A stretch of DNA of 64,000 nt. Origin: Tolypeutes matacus. Lineage: Eukaryota; Chordata; Mammalia; Cingulata; Chlamyphoridae. This document shows, one piece after another, positions 23,400 to 35,286 of the stretch. The notes beneath the pieces were generated by a model, which saw only the letters and a program-made list of their open reading frames with translations, had not been told where the DNA came from and did no database searches. Each line of letters begins with the position of its first letter. Position 1 is the first letter of the stretch. The stretch lies in the NCBI GenBank assembly GCA_026826555.1, contig JAKSZT010004976.1, positions 6,800,900-6,864,899 of the forward strand, in the 5' to 3' direction. The translations under genes were made by a program, and so were the position numbers.

Positions 23400-25080
23400 A
23401 CAAAGGATTAAACAGAGTTAGGCTTCTGAGAAGACAGCTGCTTAAGGCAGGGCATGCAAGCAACTCTGAGAAGCACTGATTCCAAGTCTCTCCTCTAGGG
23501 TGGAAGAGCCAAGGCAGGCCTTGGCACCCAGGCTCTGCAGCACGCTGTCCTCAGACACCCCAGCCGTGCCTTGTACCCTCAATCAGTGATGACCCAGCTG
23601 GGACTGTCCCATGGCCACGTTAATTCTCCATTGTGTGTGGCATGATTCTCGTTGCCCTAAACACTTCCCTATGGATTTGACCTCCAGGGAGCTTTCCCTT
23701 TCTTGAACTCATGCTACTTTTAGTATGCATTTTACACCATGGGTGATGGAAGCAATACGTTGAAAAATATTAATGGACTTTTATCTCTTCTTCATTAAAA
23801 TGTCTGTGACCTTCCTCCTAACTTGGTCCCAAGCAGAACCATACCCACTGGCCAGCAGAGAGGCTCATTTCTAATTCTTACCAACTCCCTTGGTCAACGG
23901 ATTCCACTTAGATAGATGAAAGGCAAGCATGCGAGTTGGCCCTTGACCAAAGGTGGATTCCTGGATAAGCTGATCATTCAAGCTTTGTCTTCCAAAGATA
24001 AAAATTCAAAGAAATAAAACTTCTGCATGGTACGTTGGACAAGAAGGTGAGTGCTGATCAATGAAATACCCATCCTGAGGTATGCTCTACTAGATGTAGA
24101 TTCTGGCTAAAATGTGAATGGCTCGGCAGCTTTCTGCCCATTCTGCCCTATGTCTTGTTCCTTTGCCCTCCCACAGCTGGTGGGGCCCAAATGAAAGGGA
24201 TGGGTGAGCCAGAAGGTCACCACTTTCCCCCTTGTGCCTCTGCCATAGCTGTGAGAACACGCTCTGGCGGGGCCGGCTGCTCCCAGGAGGATGAGAGACC
24301 TGGGAAGCAGAGCCACCTGCCATGCCTCGCCTCGAGGAGGCACACGAGCAAGCCCAGCTGTGGTCAGGGGAGCCCCTGCAGACTCACAGATGTGAGGCAA
24401 ATAAACGCCAGCTGTTGTGTAAGGCTGAGATTTGGAGATTGCTGGTTATGCCCCAGGAACTGGAGCGGCTGCAGCAAGGGAATCTTGACCCTAGGTCAGT
24501 GAGGAATCTTCACCTCATCTGTTCCTTTTCGTCCGCGCGGACTCTGACAGTGACTGACACTGAGGCTGGCAGCTCACCCTTCCCCACATCTGCCCCACGG
24601 AAGACCTCAAGCCCAGCTGGAGTAGCCCATTCCAGGGAGTTGCTCCAACTACCAGGCAGCCTTGTTTTCGGGGAGAAAGGAAAGGGGAGTGTTCAAAGAG
24701 GGACTTATTTGTGCCCTATTCCCACAGAGGCTCACCCCAAGGGTATCCATGACACCAAGCAACTGGCAGATGTCTGCACCCAAAATTCTTTAACGTAGCA
24801 AATTACTCGCTCATGAACACAGGTCTAGGCTCTGGAAGAATTACTGATGATGATGAGCTTGTCTTTAGCAGGAGAGGTCAGAGGGGAGAGTCGAGGCTCC
24901 TCAGACCAAGATGGTGGATGTAACCAGAGAGGAAGAGCCTGCTGTAGTAGTATCCTGGAGCTGTGAATAAGCCCTCAGGGATTCTTTTGAGCTCCTAGTT
25001 TTCAGTACTGCACTGGTTCTTCTAAGGATAGGGGCAGCACCTTCCCAGTCCTGTTCCCCTTCAAGCTCTGGGGTTGAATC
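23400..25080. other. Intronic DNA, nothing recognised
   Basis: There is a plus-strand open frame of 158 codons at 24322-24798 without any recognisable domain or splice support. It is probably chance in GC-rich DNA. No clear repeats. Confidence 0.5.
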
Positions 25081-25094
25081 AGAAATGAGTAAAG

Positions 25095-25192
25095 GGGATG
25101 GATGTGGCTCAAATGGTTGGGTGTCTGTCTCCCATATGGAAGGACCTGGGTTTGATCCCTGGGACCTCCCGGTAAGAAAGAAAAGGAAAAAA
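25095..25192 (+). mobile_element. DAS-type SINE with target duplication
   Basis: GGGATGGATGTGGCTCAAATGG, B-box GGGTTTGATCCC, tail GGTAAGAAAGAAAAGG. AGAAATGAGTAAAG flanks it exactly at 25081-25094 and 25193-25206 (14 bp), showing recent insertion in the intron. Confidence 0.95.
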
Positions 25193-25634
25193 AGAAATGA
25201 GTAAAGTGAAAGCCAGTGAGAACAAAACTCCAGGCAGGAAAATTCCCTTTGGCCAGGCATTTTCACAATGACTCATGCTAAAACAAAGCTTCGGAACTTT
25301 ACTCTCTCTACATTCCCATAAAAGCTTAAAGAACACTTCTGCAGAAATTCTGAATCTGGCTCCAAAAGACTAAAAACGACTTTCTCTTCTGTGTGGTTTC
25401 CCAGTGTTTTTCACTTTCTCATCTTTTTCTCTGCAGTCTTCCTTTGGTGTTACGTGCTCCTTGTGGGTGTGTGTGTGGGGTGTTTTGCTTTTCATTGTTT
25501 GAGGCCCGGGCCCTCAAAGCCTCTGTGTCGTCCTCACTCTCTGACCCCACACTTCCACACTGAAGCCACATCAGGACGTAGAGTTATGTCAGTCAAACCT
25601 GAACACCTTCCAGCCACGGGAGCTGTGCTTTGGA

Positions 25635-25853
25635 CAGAGAGTGGCAAACTACAGTCTACCGGCCAAATCTGGCCTGTCGCATGTCCTTGTAAATAAAATT
25701 TTATTGGAACACAGCTCACTCGTTTAAGCGCTGCCTATGGCTGCTTTCATGATACAAAGACCAAGTCAAGTAGCTGTGATGGAGACTGACTGGTCCATAA
25801 AGCCTAAAATATTTGCTCGCTCTCCCTTTACAGAAAATGTGTGCCAACCTCTG
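25635..25853. mobile_element. hAT-type MITE
   Basis: Starts CAGAGAGTGGCAAACTACAG and ends TGTGCCAACCTCTG, imperfect inverted termini of the CAGGGGTNGGCAAAC type. It contains TAAATAAAATTTTATTGG and GCCTATGGCTGCTTTCATG. It is a mammal-wide non-autonomous element; the exact name is uncertain. Confidence 0.75.
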
Positions 25854-25855
25854 GT

Positions 25856-26018
25856 TTAGGGCATGGGCTCCAGACCCGGATTCTCGGTTTTGAAGCCCTG
25901 CTCAGTCCCTCACTTGTGTATAATCATGGACAAGCGACTCACTGTCCACAAACCTCAGTTTCCTGCTTTGTAAGATGGGGACAACACAGTTCCTGCCTCT
26001 GGGGTGGCTCTGAGGATT
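25856..26018 (+). mobile_element. MIR SINE
   Basis: The block GGACAAGCGACTCACTG, CCTCAGTTTCCTGCTTTG, TAAGATGGGGACAACAC and TGAGGATTAATT is the conserved MIR order on the plus strand. Confidence 0.85.
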
Positions 26019-26044
26019 AATTTATTTCCTGCCTGGGGTGCTGC

Positions 26045-26510
26045 CCTAGATTGAATTGTGTGCACCCTCAAAAGACACATTCTGAATCTTTGTCTTAATC
26101 AGAGCTCCTGGGGGTGTGAACTCATTTGTAAACAGGACCCTTGGTTAAAACGTGGGCTCCTCTGGGAATGGGTTCTCCTAAGATCCCACTTAGGAGAGCC
26201 AGAGGGAAGGCAGGCCCATGGCACTGGGAAGTGGCCAGAGGAGCCAGCAGCCTGAAGTCAGCAGAAACCAGGAAAGCAGACCTGGGAGAGAGAAAGCCAT
26301 GTGGCGGAGGCAGAGGTGCAAGCCAGGGAACCCAAGGGACAGCGGTAGGCCAGCGCCAGGGCGCTGCAGGCTGTGGCGAGAAAGCTTGGCTTGCCAGCAC
26401 CTTGATTTGTGACTTCTAGCCTCCGAAACCGTGAGCTAATAAACGCTTGCTATTTACACCAACCTGCTCTACGCTATTTGTCACAGCCACCCTGGCAAAC
26501 CAAGGGAGTC
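26045..26510 (+). mobile_element. MaLR (MLT1/MST-type) LTR
   Basis: A sense-strand LTR with the ancestral MaLR start (TAGATTGAATTGTGTGC), the GGTTAAAACGTGGGCTCC region, and a 3' part carrying GACTTCTAGCCTCCGAAACC and a poly(A) signal AATAAA at 26440-26445. It is solo. There is no coding capacity. Confidence 0.7.
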
Positions 26511-27050
26511 TCCCACCACTTGGTGAGCTGCCTGATCCCACTTCCCTGGAACCCCTAGCTTCTTTTATAAACCCATTGCCCCAAGGTTCCCTGATCAATG
26601 TCTCAGGAGGGCAGGGACCATCTTTGTCTTTATCCCCTGCCTGGCACAGGGCTGGACCCAAACCACATGCTTAGTAACGGATGCAGGAGTAATGAATGCC
26701 TGTGAGGTCTCGTGTTGAACATACCTGCAAGAGTCAGGGCTTCTGGGGCAGGGTGAGCTGGTCAGAGACTGGACAGAAGCAAAGAGACCCCTGGCTAATG
26801 TTCCAGAAAGCAACGCAACCCCTCCTCAACACTGCCTGACTCCCTTCCCCACTTCATTTGATTTTTCTCATAAGCATGCATAGCTTCCTTTTTTCACTAA
26901 ACATTTACCTTTGAACATTTTCAAGTACTCAGAAAAGTAAAAAAATGATACCATCTTATTTTTTTAATGAACTTCACAGTAAAGTTGTATACCCTGAAGC
27001 CGTCAGCCTGCATCTCACTGAGCCAAATTAACTGTAGTTCAGGGTCTTTT
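26510..27050. other. Intronic DNA, nothing clearly recognised
   Basis: No gene. The AT-rich part near 26880-27000 may belong to the antisense L1 fragment that follows. Confidence 0.4.
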
Positions 27051-27430
27051 ATTTTTAGATGCAATTTTTCTACAGTGAAATTCACAAATTGCAATGGTTT
27101 GATTTAATGAATTGTGAGAAGTGCATGACAAACTCCAGCCATGACACAGAGCACTCCCACCACCCCAGAAAGTTCTCTTGTTCCTTCCCTGTCAGTCTCA
27201 CCCAGAGGCAACAGCGGCTCTAAGTTTGTCCACCACAGCTTGGGTTAGCCTCTCCTAAAACTTCACATAAATGCGATCGTATGGTGTGCATTCTTTCATG
27301 AGGATTCTTTTATTTAGCATGTTGTTTTAAAAGACGTCTTCATGTTTTCTCACTGCATCAAGAGCTCATTTCTTTAGAAAATGAGAAATACAACGCAGTT
27401 TGTCTAACTTCTCCTGGTGATGGGCAGCCA
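27050..27430 (-). mobile_element. Old antisense L1 fragment
   Basis: AAATTCACAAATTGCAATGG, ACATAAATGCGATCGTATGG and TTATTTAGCATGTTG match, in antisense, the ORF2-end/3'-UTR area of old L1 families. Boundaries are uncertain. Confidence 0.55.
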
Positions 27431-28819
27431 GGCTGCTTCCAGTTTTGGGGTATTAGCATACACTCCTTTTACAATTCGAAAACCAAAATATGAGCAGCCA
27501 CCTACAATGGTTCCTGCTGGCCAAGAGGATAACTCCTGCTGAAGATAATGAAGACGGCTGCTGCGCTGCTGTGATCCCCGGGCTCTGCCGTGGCCTGACA
27601 AACACTGTCTCTTTTCTCATCCCCCCTACAGCCTGGTACTTCGCCCTCAATCCGAACTAGCGTGACCTGCCTCCCCGCCTTAGCACACTCCTCTCCCCGC
27701 TTTGGAGCTTCCAGTCCATAAGGTGGGGTGCTCTCCTCTTCCCCACCTCCACTCTGCCTATCCCAACAGAAGTCCAGGTGCCTCTTCCAAGCCCCCGTGG
27801 GTCCTTGCCCGTCCACCTGCCTGTGCCTCGGTGGTGATCCCATCTCCCCAGCTAGTCCAAATGCTCGGAGGGAAGGTGCTGGGTCTCGAGTTTTTCTTTA
27901 TTTTTCATTGCACCTAAACGTCCTCCTGGCTCCACACACTGTATGTTGAGCTTGAGCGTAGGCTGGTGATGCTAAAGCAGACAACAATGCCAGCCCTTCA
28001 TGCTGTTGGATTACCTCTGAAAAAGCCTTTGAGGTCCCACCCTGCCCAGTGTTGAGCTAAACAGTTCTCTCCCTCCTCCCTGCCGCCCAGATGAAGGCAC
28101 CTTCAGTGCGAATTCAGGAAGTTTCCATAGCAATGCTGCAAGGAAGTCTGCATAACAATACTGAGCTGAAATCACCCAAGGCTCAACTCAGATCATTCAA
28201 TCCTGACACTTAACATTGTTTTTATTACTTGCCTTCAAAAGTATGCATCTTCATTCTCCAATTCCCTCTTGGTTGTTGTTGCTGAGGAAAGAGAGGCCTG
28301 GCGGCTTCCACAGGCAACAAGAATTTAGCCACGATGCATGCATATTTTTCAATATGGGTGCATACACAGAGACCCGTTCCTACCTAGTTCCACACGTGCA
28401 TACATTCATAAAATAGTTTCCTGACTCCCATAGCGTTTGGGGATCCCAAACCCTCAGCCTCAAAGAGTCTGACTCCCCCATACCAGAGTTTTCAATAACC
28501 GTCTCTGCCGTCTGAGGTCAGCTCCACCCAACCAGTGAATTCTTTTAGGAAAAATAAGAAGCTGCTGGATTTTTGCTAATTTATTTATAACCTGGAACAC
28601 ATGTTGCATGTCACTTTGCATTTTCTTATTTGGGTGATTTTAACACTTATTTGGCTGTAGGTCCCCAAAGGATGGGCCTCGTTTTGGCTTTCCATTGTGT
28701 GACATCACTGGGTGGGTGTCTCTTTCCTTGAACCATTAAATGAAGTACAGTAACGCAATGAAAATAATAAAAGTAAGCCAGCCCACAGCAAAGAAGCAAC
28801 TTAAGGACAGTTGATTTGC
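27430..28819. other. Intronic DNA, nothing recognised
   Basis: No repeat family recognised. Open frames of up to 113 codons show no domain. Confidence 0.45.
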
Positions 28820-29446
28820 TGTATTAGTCAGCCAAAGGAATGCTGATGTAAAATACCAGAATTCTGTTGGGCTTATAAAGGGTATTTATCTGGGGTAGAA
28901 GCTTACAGTTACCAGGCCATAAAGTGTAAGTTACTTCCCTCACCGAAGTCTGTAGGCATGTGATGATGCAAGATGGTGGGCGATGTCTGTGAGGGCTCAG
29001 TCTTCCTCATCCTCCCAAGGCTCCATGGTCCCAGCTTCTTAAAATCTCAACCACAGGCTGGGACAAGTCTTGTCTCTCTCTTGGGGGTCATTTCTCTCTG
29101 GGCTCGGCTGCTCTGCTCTCTCCACAAGGCCAGCTGTAAACTATCAGGCAAACAGCTCACCTCTCTTCCTGGGGCCTCTGCCATGTCTAATAGAGCCTTC
29201 TCTCTTTCCTCATGTATCTGCTTCTCTGTATGTTTACTTCCCAGGGCTCCAACATCAAAACTCCACACTGTCTCCTCTGTCATGTTATTTTCTACTGGCC
29301 CAATCAAAGCCTTAATCACTATTTAATCAAGTAAGAGTGAAACCTCTGAATCCAATACAATCTAATATACCCAGAGGAACAGACCAATTTACAAACATAA
29401 TCCAATATCTATTTTTGGAATTCATAAATAATACCAAACTACTACA
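28820..29446 (-). mobile_element. Solo LTR, family A
   Basis: Third full copy of the family also seen at 2294-2940 and 8149-9561. On the minus strand it begins TGTAGTAGTTTGGTATT and ends TTGGCTGACTAATACA, that is TG...CA as expected of an LTR. It includes AAGATGGTGGGCGATGTCTG on the plus strand. I do not see a matching flanking duplication. Non-coding. Confidence 0.7.
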
Positions 29447-29590
29447 CCTATCTAACCCTTTCCTTTTCAAAGTGCTCTACGAACACCATCTCGTGGCAGT
29501 TCTGTGAGGTGACTGGGGTTGGTCTGTTCTCCCCATTTAAAGACGAGACAACTGAATCCGGTGCCCCAAGCCTAGCCCTGAGTGCAAGCT
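29447..29590 (-). mobile_element. MIR SINE (antisense)
   Basis: GTTCTGTGAGGTGACTGGGG, TTCTCCCCATTTAAAGACG and GAGACAACTGAATCC resemble the reverse complement of MIR. Diverged. Confidence 0.55.
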
Positions 29591-30640
29591 CAGCTACTGG
29601 CCCTCAAATCCTTGTCTCAGCATCAACTGGCTCTCGGGGGAGCTAAACTGGGATAAATGATGAGACTGAATCAGCTTGAGGCCTGGATGACCCAGGTGAG
29701 GGACCATGAAGGGACCTGCAGGGATCCTGCCTCTCCCCCAAGTCACCTTATTTTCCTGCCACAGCCCTTGAAATTCCACTGTGAAGATTCACCGTTAGGG
29801 GGCTGGGTGGGGTCCCTGTTGCTCCCAGGAGCTCTCTTAGAACAAGCTCTAGAGGAATCGCCCATGAAGATGTCAGCAAACAATCGCTAAATTCCCTATT
29901 CAGGTCCTGTGGGAAGTTTGTAGATGGCCCCTGGTAATGGCATGCTGGGAAATGTTTAATGACCTCTGTAGACTTCAGTGGCATAAATATTTCCAGCAAG
30001 GCCATTGCCAGCTGCCAACGTGAGGTTACTGAGTTGTGGAAGTGGGAAGGGCTGTGTGCCGTTGCCTCTCGAGAGCCTGTAGGGGTGGCTCCAGCACACC
30101 AGCACCATCCCTGGGGGCTGGGCCAGGGATTTTCAGGAAAGGGAAGACTGGTCTTAGAAGCTAGAGCAGAGTTCAGGTACTAGGAACCTGCTTTGAGAAT
30201 GGTTGCTAGCAAAGGTGGGAAAGAAACCTGGGGAGGCATCAAAACTGATTGGTTCATTGTTTTCTTCCAATTGGCCCTCCGCTAGGTGCTAGGGAGCACA
30301 AATTGAGTAGAGCAGAGCTCCTGCCTTCAATGAGAAAGTTAGGGGAAGACACACGAGTCAGAGATTAGTGTCCCATGTGATTATAGAAGGTGCTAAATTT
30401 GGCTGGGGGAAGGCTTCTTGGAGGAGGGGATGGTTTGGCTGAAAGAGCTGGCCTTGGGAGAAGGATGGAAAAGCCCTTGATACAGTTGGCCACAGGGTCC
30501 TTCTCAGAATGCTGTCCTGCCTTCATGGTCCCTCTTTCTCTTGATTCTCCCCATTCTGGCTGATTGTTCCTCAGTTTCCTTTTCTACTCAACATTAGGAT
30601 ACAGTTCTGGGTTCTCTTGCCTGTCTATATCTACTTCCTT
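29590..30640. other. Intronic DNA, nothing recognised
   Basis: No repeat or exon identified. A segment near 30280-30480 vaguely resembles ancient repeats but is too diverged to name. Confidence 0.4.
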
Positions 30641-30649
30641 GAAGAACTT

Positions 30650-31275
30650 TGTGCTTCATTCCTTTTCATGGCCAAATAATATTCCATTGTAAAAAGGAAT
30701 GAAGCTCTTATTCATGTGACTACATGGACGAACCTTGAAGACATAATGTTGAGTGAAATAAACCAGAAACAAAAGGACAAATATTGTGTAATATTGTATA
30801 ATATTTCTAATTATATGAAATAATTTGAATATGCAAATTTATAGAGTCAGAAACTAGCAGCTAGGGTGGGGGGTAGGGAATGGGGTGTTAATATTTAATG
30901 GGTACAGGGTTTCTGTAACAAATGATAATGGTGGTACAATGTTGTAAGTGTAATTACCACCACTGATATGTATAAATGAAGGTGGATAAATGGGAAATTT
31001 TAGGTTGTATATGTTACCAAAATAAAAATAATTTTAAAAATTTCATGGAGTGGTACAACACAAAGAGTGAACTCTAATGTAACAGGATAGTTAATAGTAT
31101 AGTTATAATATTATTTCATCAGTTGTAACAAAGATATCACACTAATACAACCTGTTAATAACAGAGAAAACTGTGTGTGTGTGTGTGGGGGGGGTGATAT
31201 GAAGTATACGGGAACTCTGTGCTTTCTGCAGGATTTTTCTGGAAACTACAACTGCTCTAATTAAAAAAAAAAAAT
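30650..31275 (+). mobile_element. L1 3' end with short 5' inversion
   Basis: The main part (about 30692-31275) reads as an L1 3' UTR in sense orientation (ACATGGACGAACCTTGAAGAC, AATGTTGAGTGAAATAAACC), with the tail CTACAACTGCTCTAATTAAAAA as in the L1 at 5090-11313. Its left end is inverted: TCCTTTTCATGGCCAAATAA reads on the minus strand as the L1 phrase that normally precedes it. Confidence 0.75.
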
Positions 31276-31299
31276 CATGCTGTGGACCCCCAAGTTTAT

Positions 31300-31880
31300 A
31301 TTTGAAACTAGGCCCTCTCTTCGGAAACTTCAGACCTATTTATTCCACTGCATACTTGACATTTCATCGCATGCCACTTGGGCTTATCAAACTTAATCTG
31401 TCCTAATGGAACTCTTGATTATTTCCTCTTGACTATGTTCCCCACCCCACCCCCATCCTGTCTTTCCCATCTCATAAATAGTTCTACAATACACCTAGTT
31501 GCCCAAAGAACTAGAAGTCATCTTTGATTATTTTCTTTCTCTTATCCCCTCCATGCCATTCTTCAGCAAATTTTATCAATTGTCTCCTAAACAACAAAAA
31601 CCCCCCTTTTCCCTCTCCATCTAGACCAACCGAAGTCGCCACCCTCTTTTTGCCACCGGCTCCCTAACTTGTTGCCTCTCTTCCACTCTTGCTTTCTTCT
31701 AATGCATTTCCAAACAGAATCAAGCATGATCTTAAAATGTAAATTGAACCATGCCATTGCCTTGCTGCAATTCTCAACTGTTAGAATAAAATCCAAACAT
31801 TTCACAATGGCCAACAAAATCCTGGATGACCAGGTCCTTGTCTGTCTCAACTCACTTCCTCATTAACAGCTGTTCACAGT
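31300..31880 (+). mobile_element. Probable L2 LINE fragment
   Basis: The sequence resembles L2 (CTAATGGAACTCTTGATT, TTTTATCAATTGTCTCC, TTCTCAACTGTTAGAATAAAATCCAAAC as scattered phrases). Highly diverged. Confidence 0.55.
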
Positions 31881-31889
31881 GATGTGAAA

Positions 31890-32392
31890 TCAATCTCCAG
31901 GTCCTGTGGGCTCTTTTTCTGTCATCTCTTGCTCAGCCTTCCACTGTTCTCCAGCTTCACTGCCACTTTGGAGGCAGAGTGAACTGCCCATCTCCCTCCC
32001 TCCTGTAGTGGGGCTATCTGTCCACATCCTAATGGCGAGCAGAGTTATTTTCCTGCCTCCTGACCTCATGTTTGGCCATGTGATATGCTTTGACCAATGG
32101 GATTTTAGTGGTTCTGACCTGAACAAAGGTTTGAAATGTATTTCATTTGGATATGGTCTCTTTCACTTCTGTCTGTCATCACGAGATGAATGTGTCTCTG
32201 GAAGCCACAGGTCCAAGGAAAATGAAAGACACGTGGAACAGACCCATCCAAACTTGGAGCCAAGCCTAGATCAGCCAACCCCTTGTCCACTTGCAGATGC
32301 ATGAATGAAAAATCTATGCTAAGTGGTGTGTGCTACTGAGTTTTTGGGGTGGTTTGTTACACAGCATTAAGGTAGCAATAGCTAACTGATAC
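31890..32392 (+). mobile_element. Ancient mammalian repeat, family B copy 1
   Basis: It ends with GGGGTGGTTTGTTACACAGC and AATAGCTAACTGATACA, which recurs nearly exactly at the end of the repeat at 43590-44062. The body has GACCAATGGGATTTTAG. It looks like an old LTR or DNA element; I cannot name it. Confidence 0.6.
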
Positions 32393-32394
32393 AG

Positions 32395-32815
32395 CTTCCT
32401 GAGTCCAGGTCACCATATTTTCTCTTTCCTGGACCACTGCAAGTGCCTCATAACTGGTCTTGCTGCCACCAGTCTTGTCTGGCTCCATTCTTTATGTAGT
32501 TGTCAGAATCTTCTTTCTAAAAGGCACATACGATCACACCATACAATTAAAAGGAAAAAGCCACCAGAAAGAAATGTCCTCACTCCAGTACCCTCCATTC
32601 TTCCTGCTACCATGGCTTACAATGCCTTTGACCACATGGCCACTCTGTCTCTAGTTGCGTTTCTCACCACTGCCCCTCTGCTCTTCTATTCCCCACTCCT
32701 CGCACTCTGCCCTACAAAGCTTTCTCATATCTTGGTGTTTGTAAAAACCTGTTCCTTCTGCTTAGAACAAAGTCCTTTCAGCTCTCTCCACCTGCTTGGC
32801 TCCTTATAATCTCAT
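32395..32815 (+). mobile_element. L2 LINE 3' fragment
   Basis: CTGGACCACTGCAAGTGCC, AACTGGTCTTGCTGCCACC and ATCTTCTTTCTAAAAGGC, followed by a pyrimidine-rich stretch, is a typical L2 order. Confidence 0.65.
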
Positions 32816-34400
32816 ATTCTCGGAATACGTGTCACTTCCTCATGAGCATTCCAGGTGCCCCTGGCCATGCTGCCGGAACTGCTGCACAGCAAGCCCTTAG
32901 AAGAGCAGGCGCCAGGCTTAGTTTTGGAATTGTGTGCTTAGCTGTTGTCTCCCTCCAAGGACTGTGGTTCTGGGAGCACAGGACTGTGTCTGTGTGCTCG
33001 CTGCAGCACCCCCAGCAAAGCTGACCAGCAGAGCATGCAAGAGGAATTCAATGATGCGTGATCCAAGCAAGGACGAGCCAGGCAGCAGGTGTGGCGTGGG
33101 GACACTTCTGGTGGTCTTTTCCTTTTAACTCTGTGGATTCTGGAAGCAGGACGTATTGCTGAGCTCTTGCTTGGAAAGATAAGAGCTTCTTGGCGCTTCT
33201 TGGATTTATTGTACATTTTTAAGCCCTAGTGTAGAAATTGGCATTTTGCCCTGGCTTCCTGGAGCTGCCTGGCAACATGCTTGGTTCTCAAGCCCATCAC
33301 CATGATGGGACAGGAGACACTCATTTCCCAAACTTTGACTTTGTAAATATTTATTTCAGGCACCAATCAGGAAACTGTCTTCTGAGCAAGCCACAGAGTG
33401 CTAAGAAAAGTGAAATCTGTAAAATGCATTCATTCCTCACCACCAAATGCATGACCCTAATACCATGTGCAAAACAGCTGTCTTGGTGATAATTGTCTGA
33501 TAATTAGGACTCAGAAATCCCATCTAGTCAAAATGGAAAAATTGCTTCAGAATTGTCAGCAGGTCCTTTTCAGGGCAGGAGAGACCATTAAACACACACA
33601 GGCTGCTCGGTTCTGGTGTCAGAAACGGACGGATGTCATGAGGTCAACACCAAGCTAAAGGGAAAGAGGCTCGGGAGTGGCCTTTCAGAAATTAAGCCTG
33701 TTTCTGGGAAAAGTGGGAGGGCAGAGGTAAGGGCAGACTGGAACACATGCAGTAAGTAAATCCCTAAGTTTGCTCTTTCTACGAACCTTGAATGATTTTC
33801 CAAATGCCTTCTCCATCCACAGCCAGTGCCCCCAAATGAGGCTGGGCTCGGGGGTCGGTCCTCCAAGATGGTTGATGAGAGCCACTGGGGGGCCAAGGAA
33901 GACGGAGGTAATCTAGGCAAACCCATCATCTTCAGGAAAGCTGCCCACCGGATCCTCAGACTGAAACTCATTATAGAAATGTCACTTCCCATGGCCCTGG
34001 GCTGCCACTTTTCTAGCTGCCAGGATGTCTGTGGGACTTCTAGAAAGCAATCCGGGAGCCAAGGGCTCTTCCCTTCCAGTTCATTCTCTCTTGATATAAA
34101 GTTGAAGAAGCCACCTTAGCCTTAATCAGCAGACCCTGTGCTCTTTTCAGTAAAGATTCAGACTCAGGGATGGAGCCAGTCTAAATTCCACCCCAACCAT
34201 CAAGTCCCACGGTCCTGTGCTCACGACATCCATGGGCTACGATTGTGGGCGCCATGTACTTTTTTTTTTTTTGCAGTAGTTCCCTTCCCTCTCCTTTGGC
34301 TTTTGGTGTCTTCTCCCTGCCCGCTGCTGATTTGGGCCTTGGATTCCTGATGTGCAGAATGGGGCTAAGAGCAGCACTGCACTTAGGATGAAGCCTGACA
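32815..34400. other. Intronic DNA, nothing recognised
   Basis: A T-tract lies at 34260-34272. No exon, RNA gene or clear repeat seen. Confidence 0.4.
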
Positions 34401-34985
34401 CTCTACGGAGCCTAGGTGGTCCCAGGCGGTGCAGCCCCTGCCCAGCCTTCCAAGCCCACTGGCCTCCACCTCACTCGCCCCGCCCTTGCCTCCCTAGCCT
34501 TCTCTCTGTTCTCAGGACACATCGGCCTCAGTGTCTTTGCTCTCCTAGAATGCTCCCTGTATCCCACCCTGACCCCCTCCACCCAGCTCTCCACACGGCT
34601 GACTCCTTGTTATTCATGACTCAGCACAGAACTGACCTCCCTGTCCCCCAACGCAGTGACATCCACCCTGCATCGCATCACCCCGTCTCACTTTCTTCAA
34701 AAGAGTTTCACTCTCTGAAACTAGCCCCTTGTTCTTGTTCACTTAGGAACTGTCTCCCCTCCACCCCCAGGTGTAAGCCCTAAGAGGGTCTCATCTGTCT
34801 TGTTCATGCCTGTATCCCCAGCACCTCGTCAAGCCCCTGGCACACAGTAAGTGCATAGAAAGCATTTGGCGAAGGAATAATGCCTTCCCTTACTTAGCCA
34901 TTGTAGGGATTAAATAAGTCCATGTGTGCACAGTGTCCCCACAGTGCCCAGAGCATAATAGGTGCTCAATGGATGAGGCCATTTC
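34400..34985 (+). mobile_element. L2 fragment and adjoining MIR
   Basis: TGTATCCCCAGCACCTCGTC and GGCACACAGTAAGTGC are the L2 3' end. GTAGGGATTAAATAAGTCC and AATAGGTGCTCAATGG then match a MIR 3' portion. Confidence 0.65.
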
Positions 34986-35093
34986 TGTTTTGTTTGCCCT
35001 CCTGCTCTCCTCTTGGGCCAGCCTATTCTTCCAATCTGCTCTGCTCACATGTCTCCCTCCCTGGGTGGAGTGATGCTGATAGAAAGGTTAGGA

Positions 35094-35286
35094 TCCATCC
35101 ACCCATCCGCCATCCACCCACCCACCCACCCATCCATCCATCCATCCACCATCCACCCACACGTCCATCCATCCACTATCCACCCACCCACGCGTCCATC
35201 CATCCATTCACCATCCACCCACCCACACATCTACCCATCCATCCATCCATCCATCCATCCATCCATCCATCCATCCATCCATCCAA
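35094..35286. repeat. (CATC/CACC)n tandem array
   Basis: About 190 bp of period-4 CATC units with interspersed CACC and CGTC variants; the last ~50 bp are nearly pure CATC. Open frames through it are artefacts of the repeat. Confidence 0.98.

Noticed and set aside
24322..24798. 158-codon plus-strand open frame
   Set aside because: No domain and no splice or promoter support.
35094..35286. CRISPR-like array
   Set aside because: Period-4 microsatellite with no spacers.
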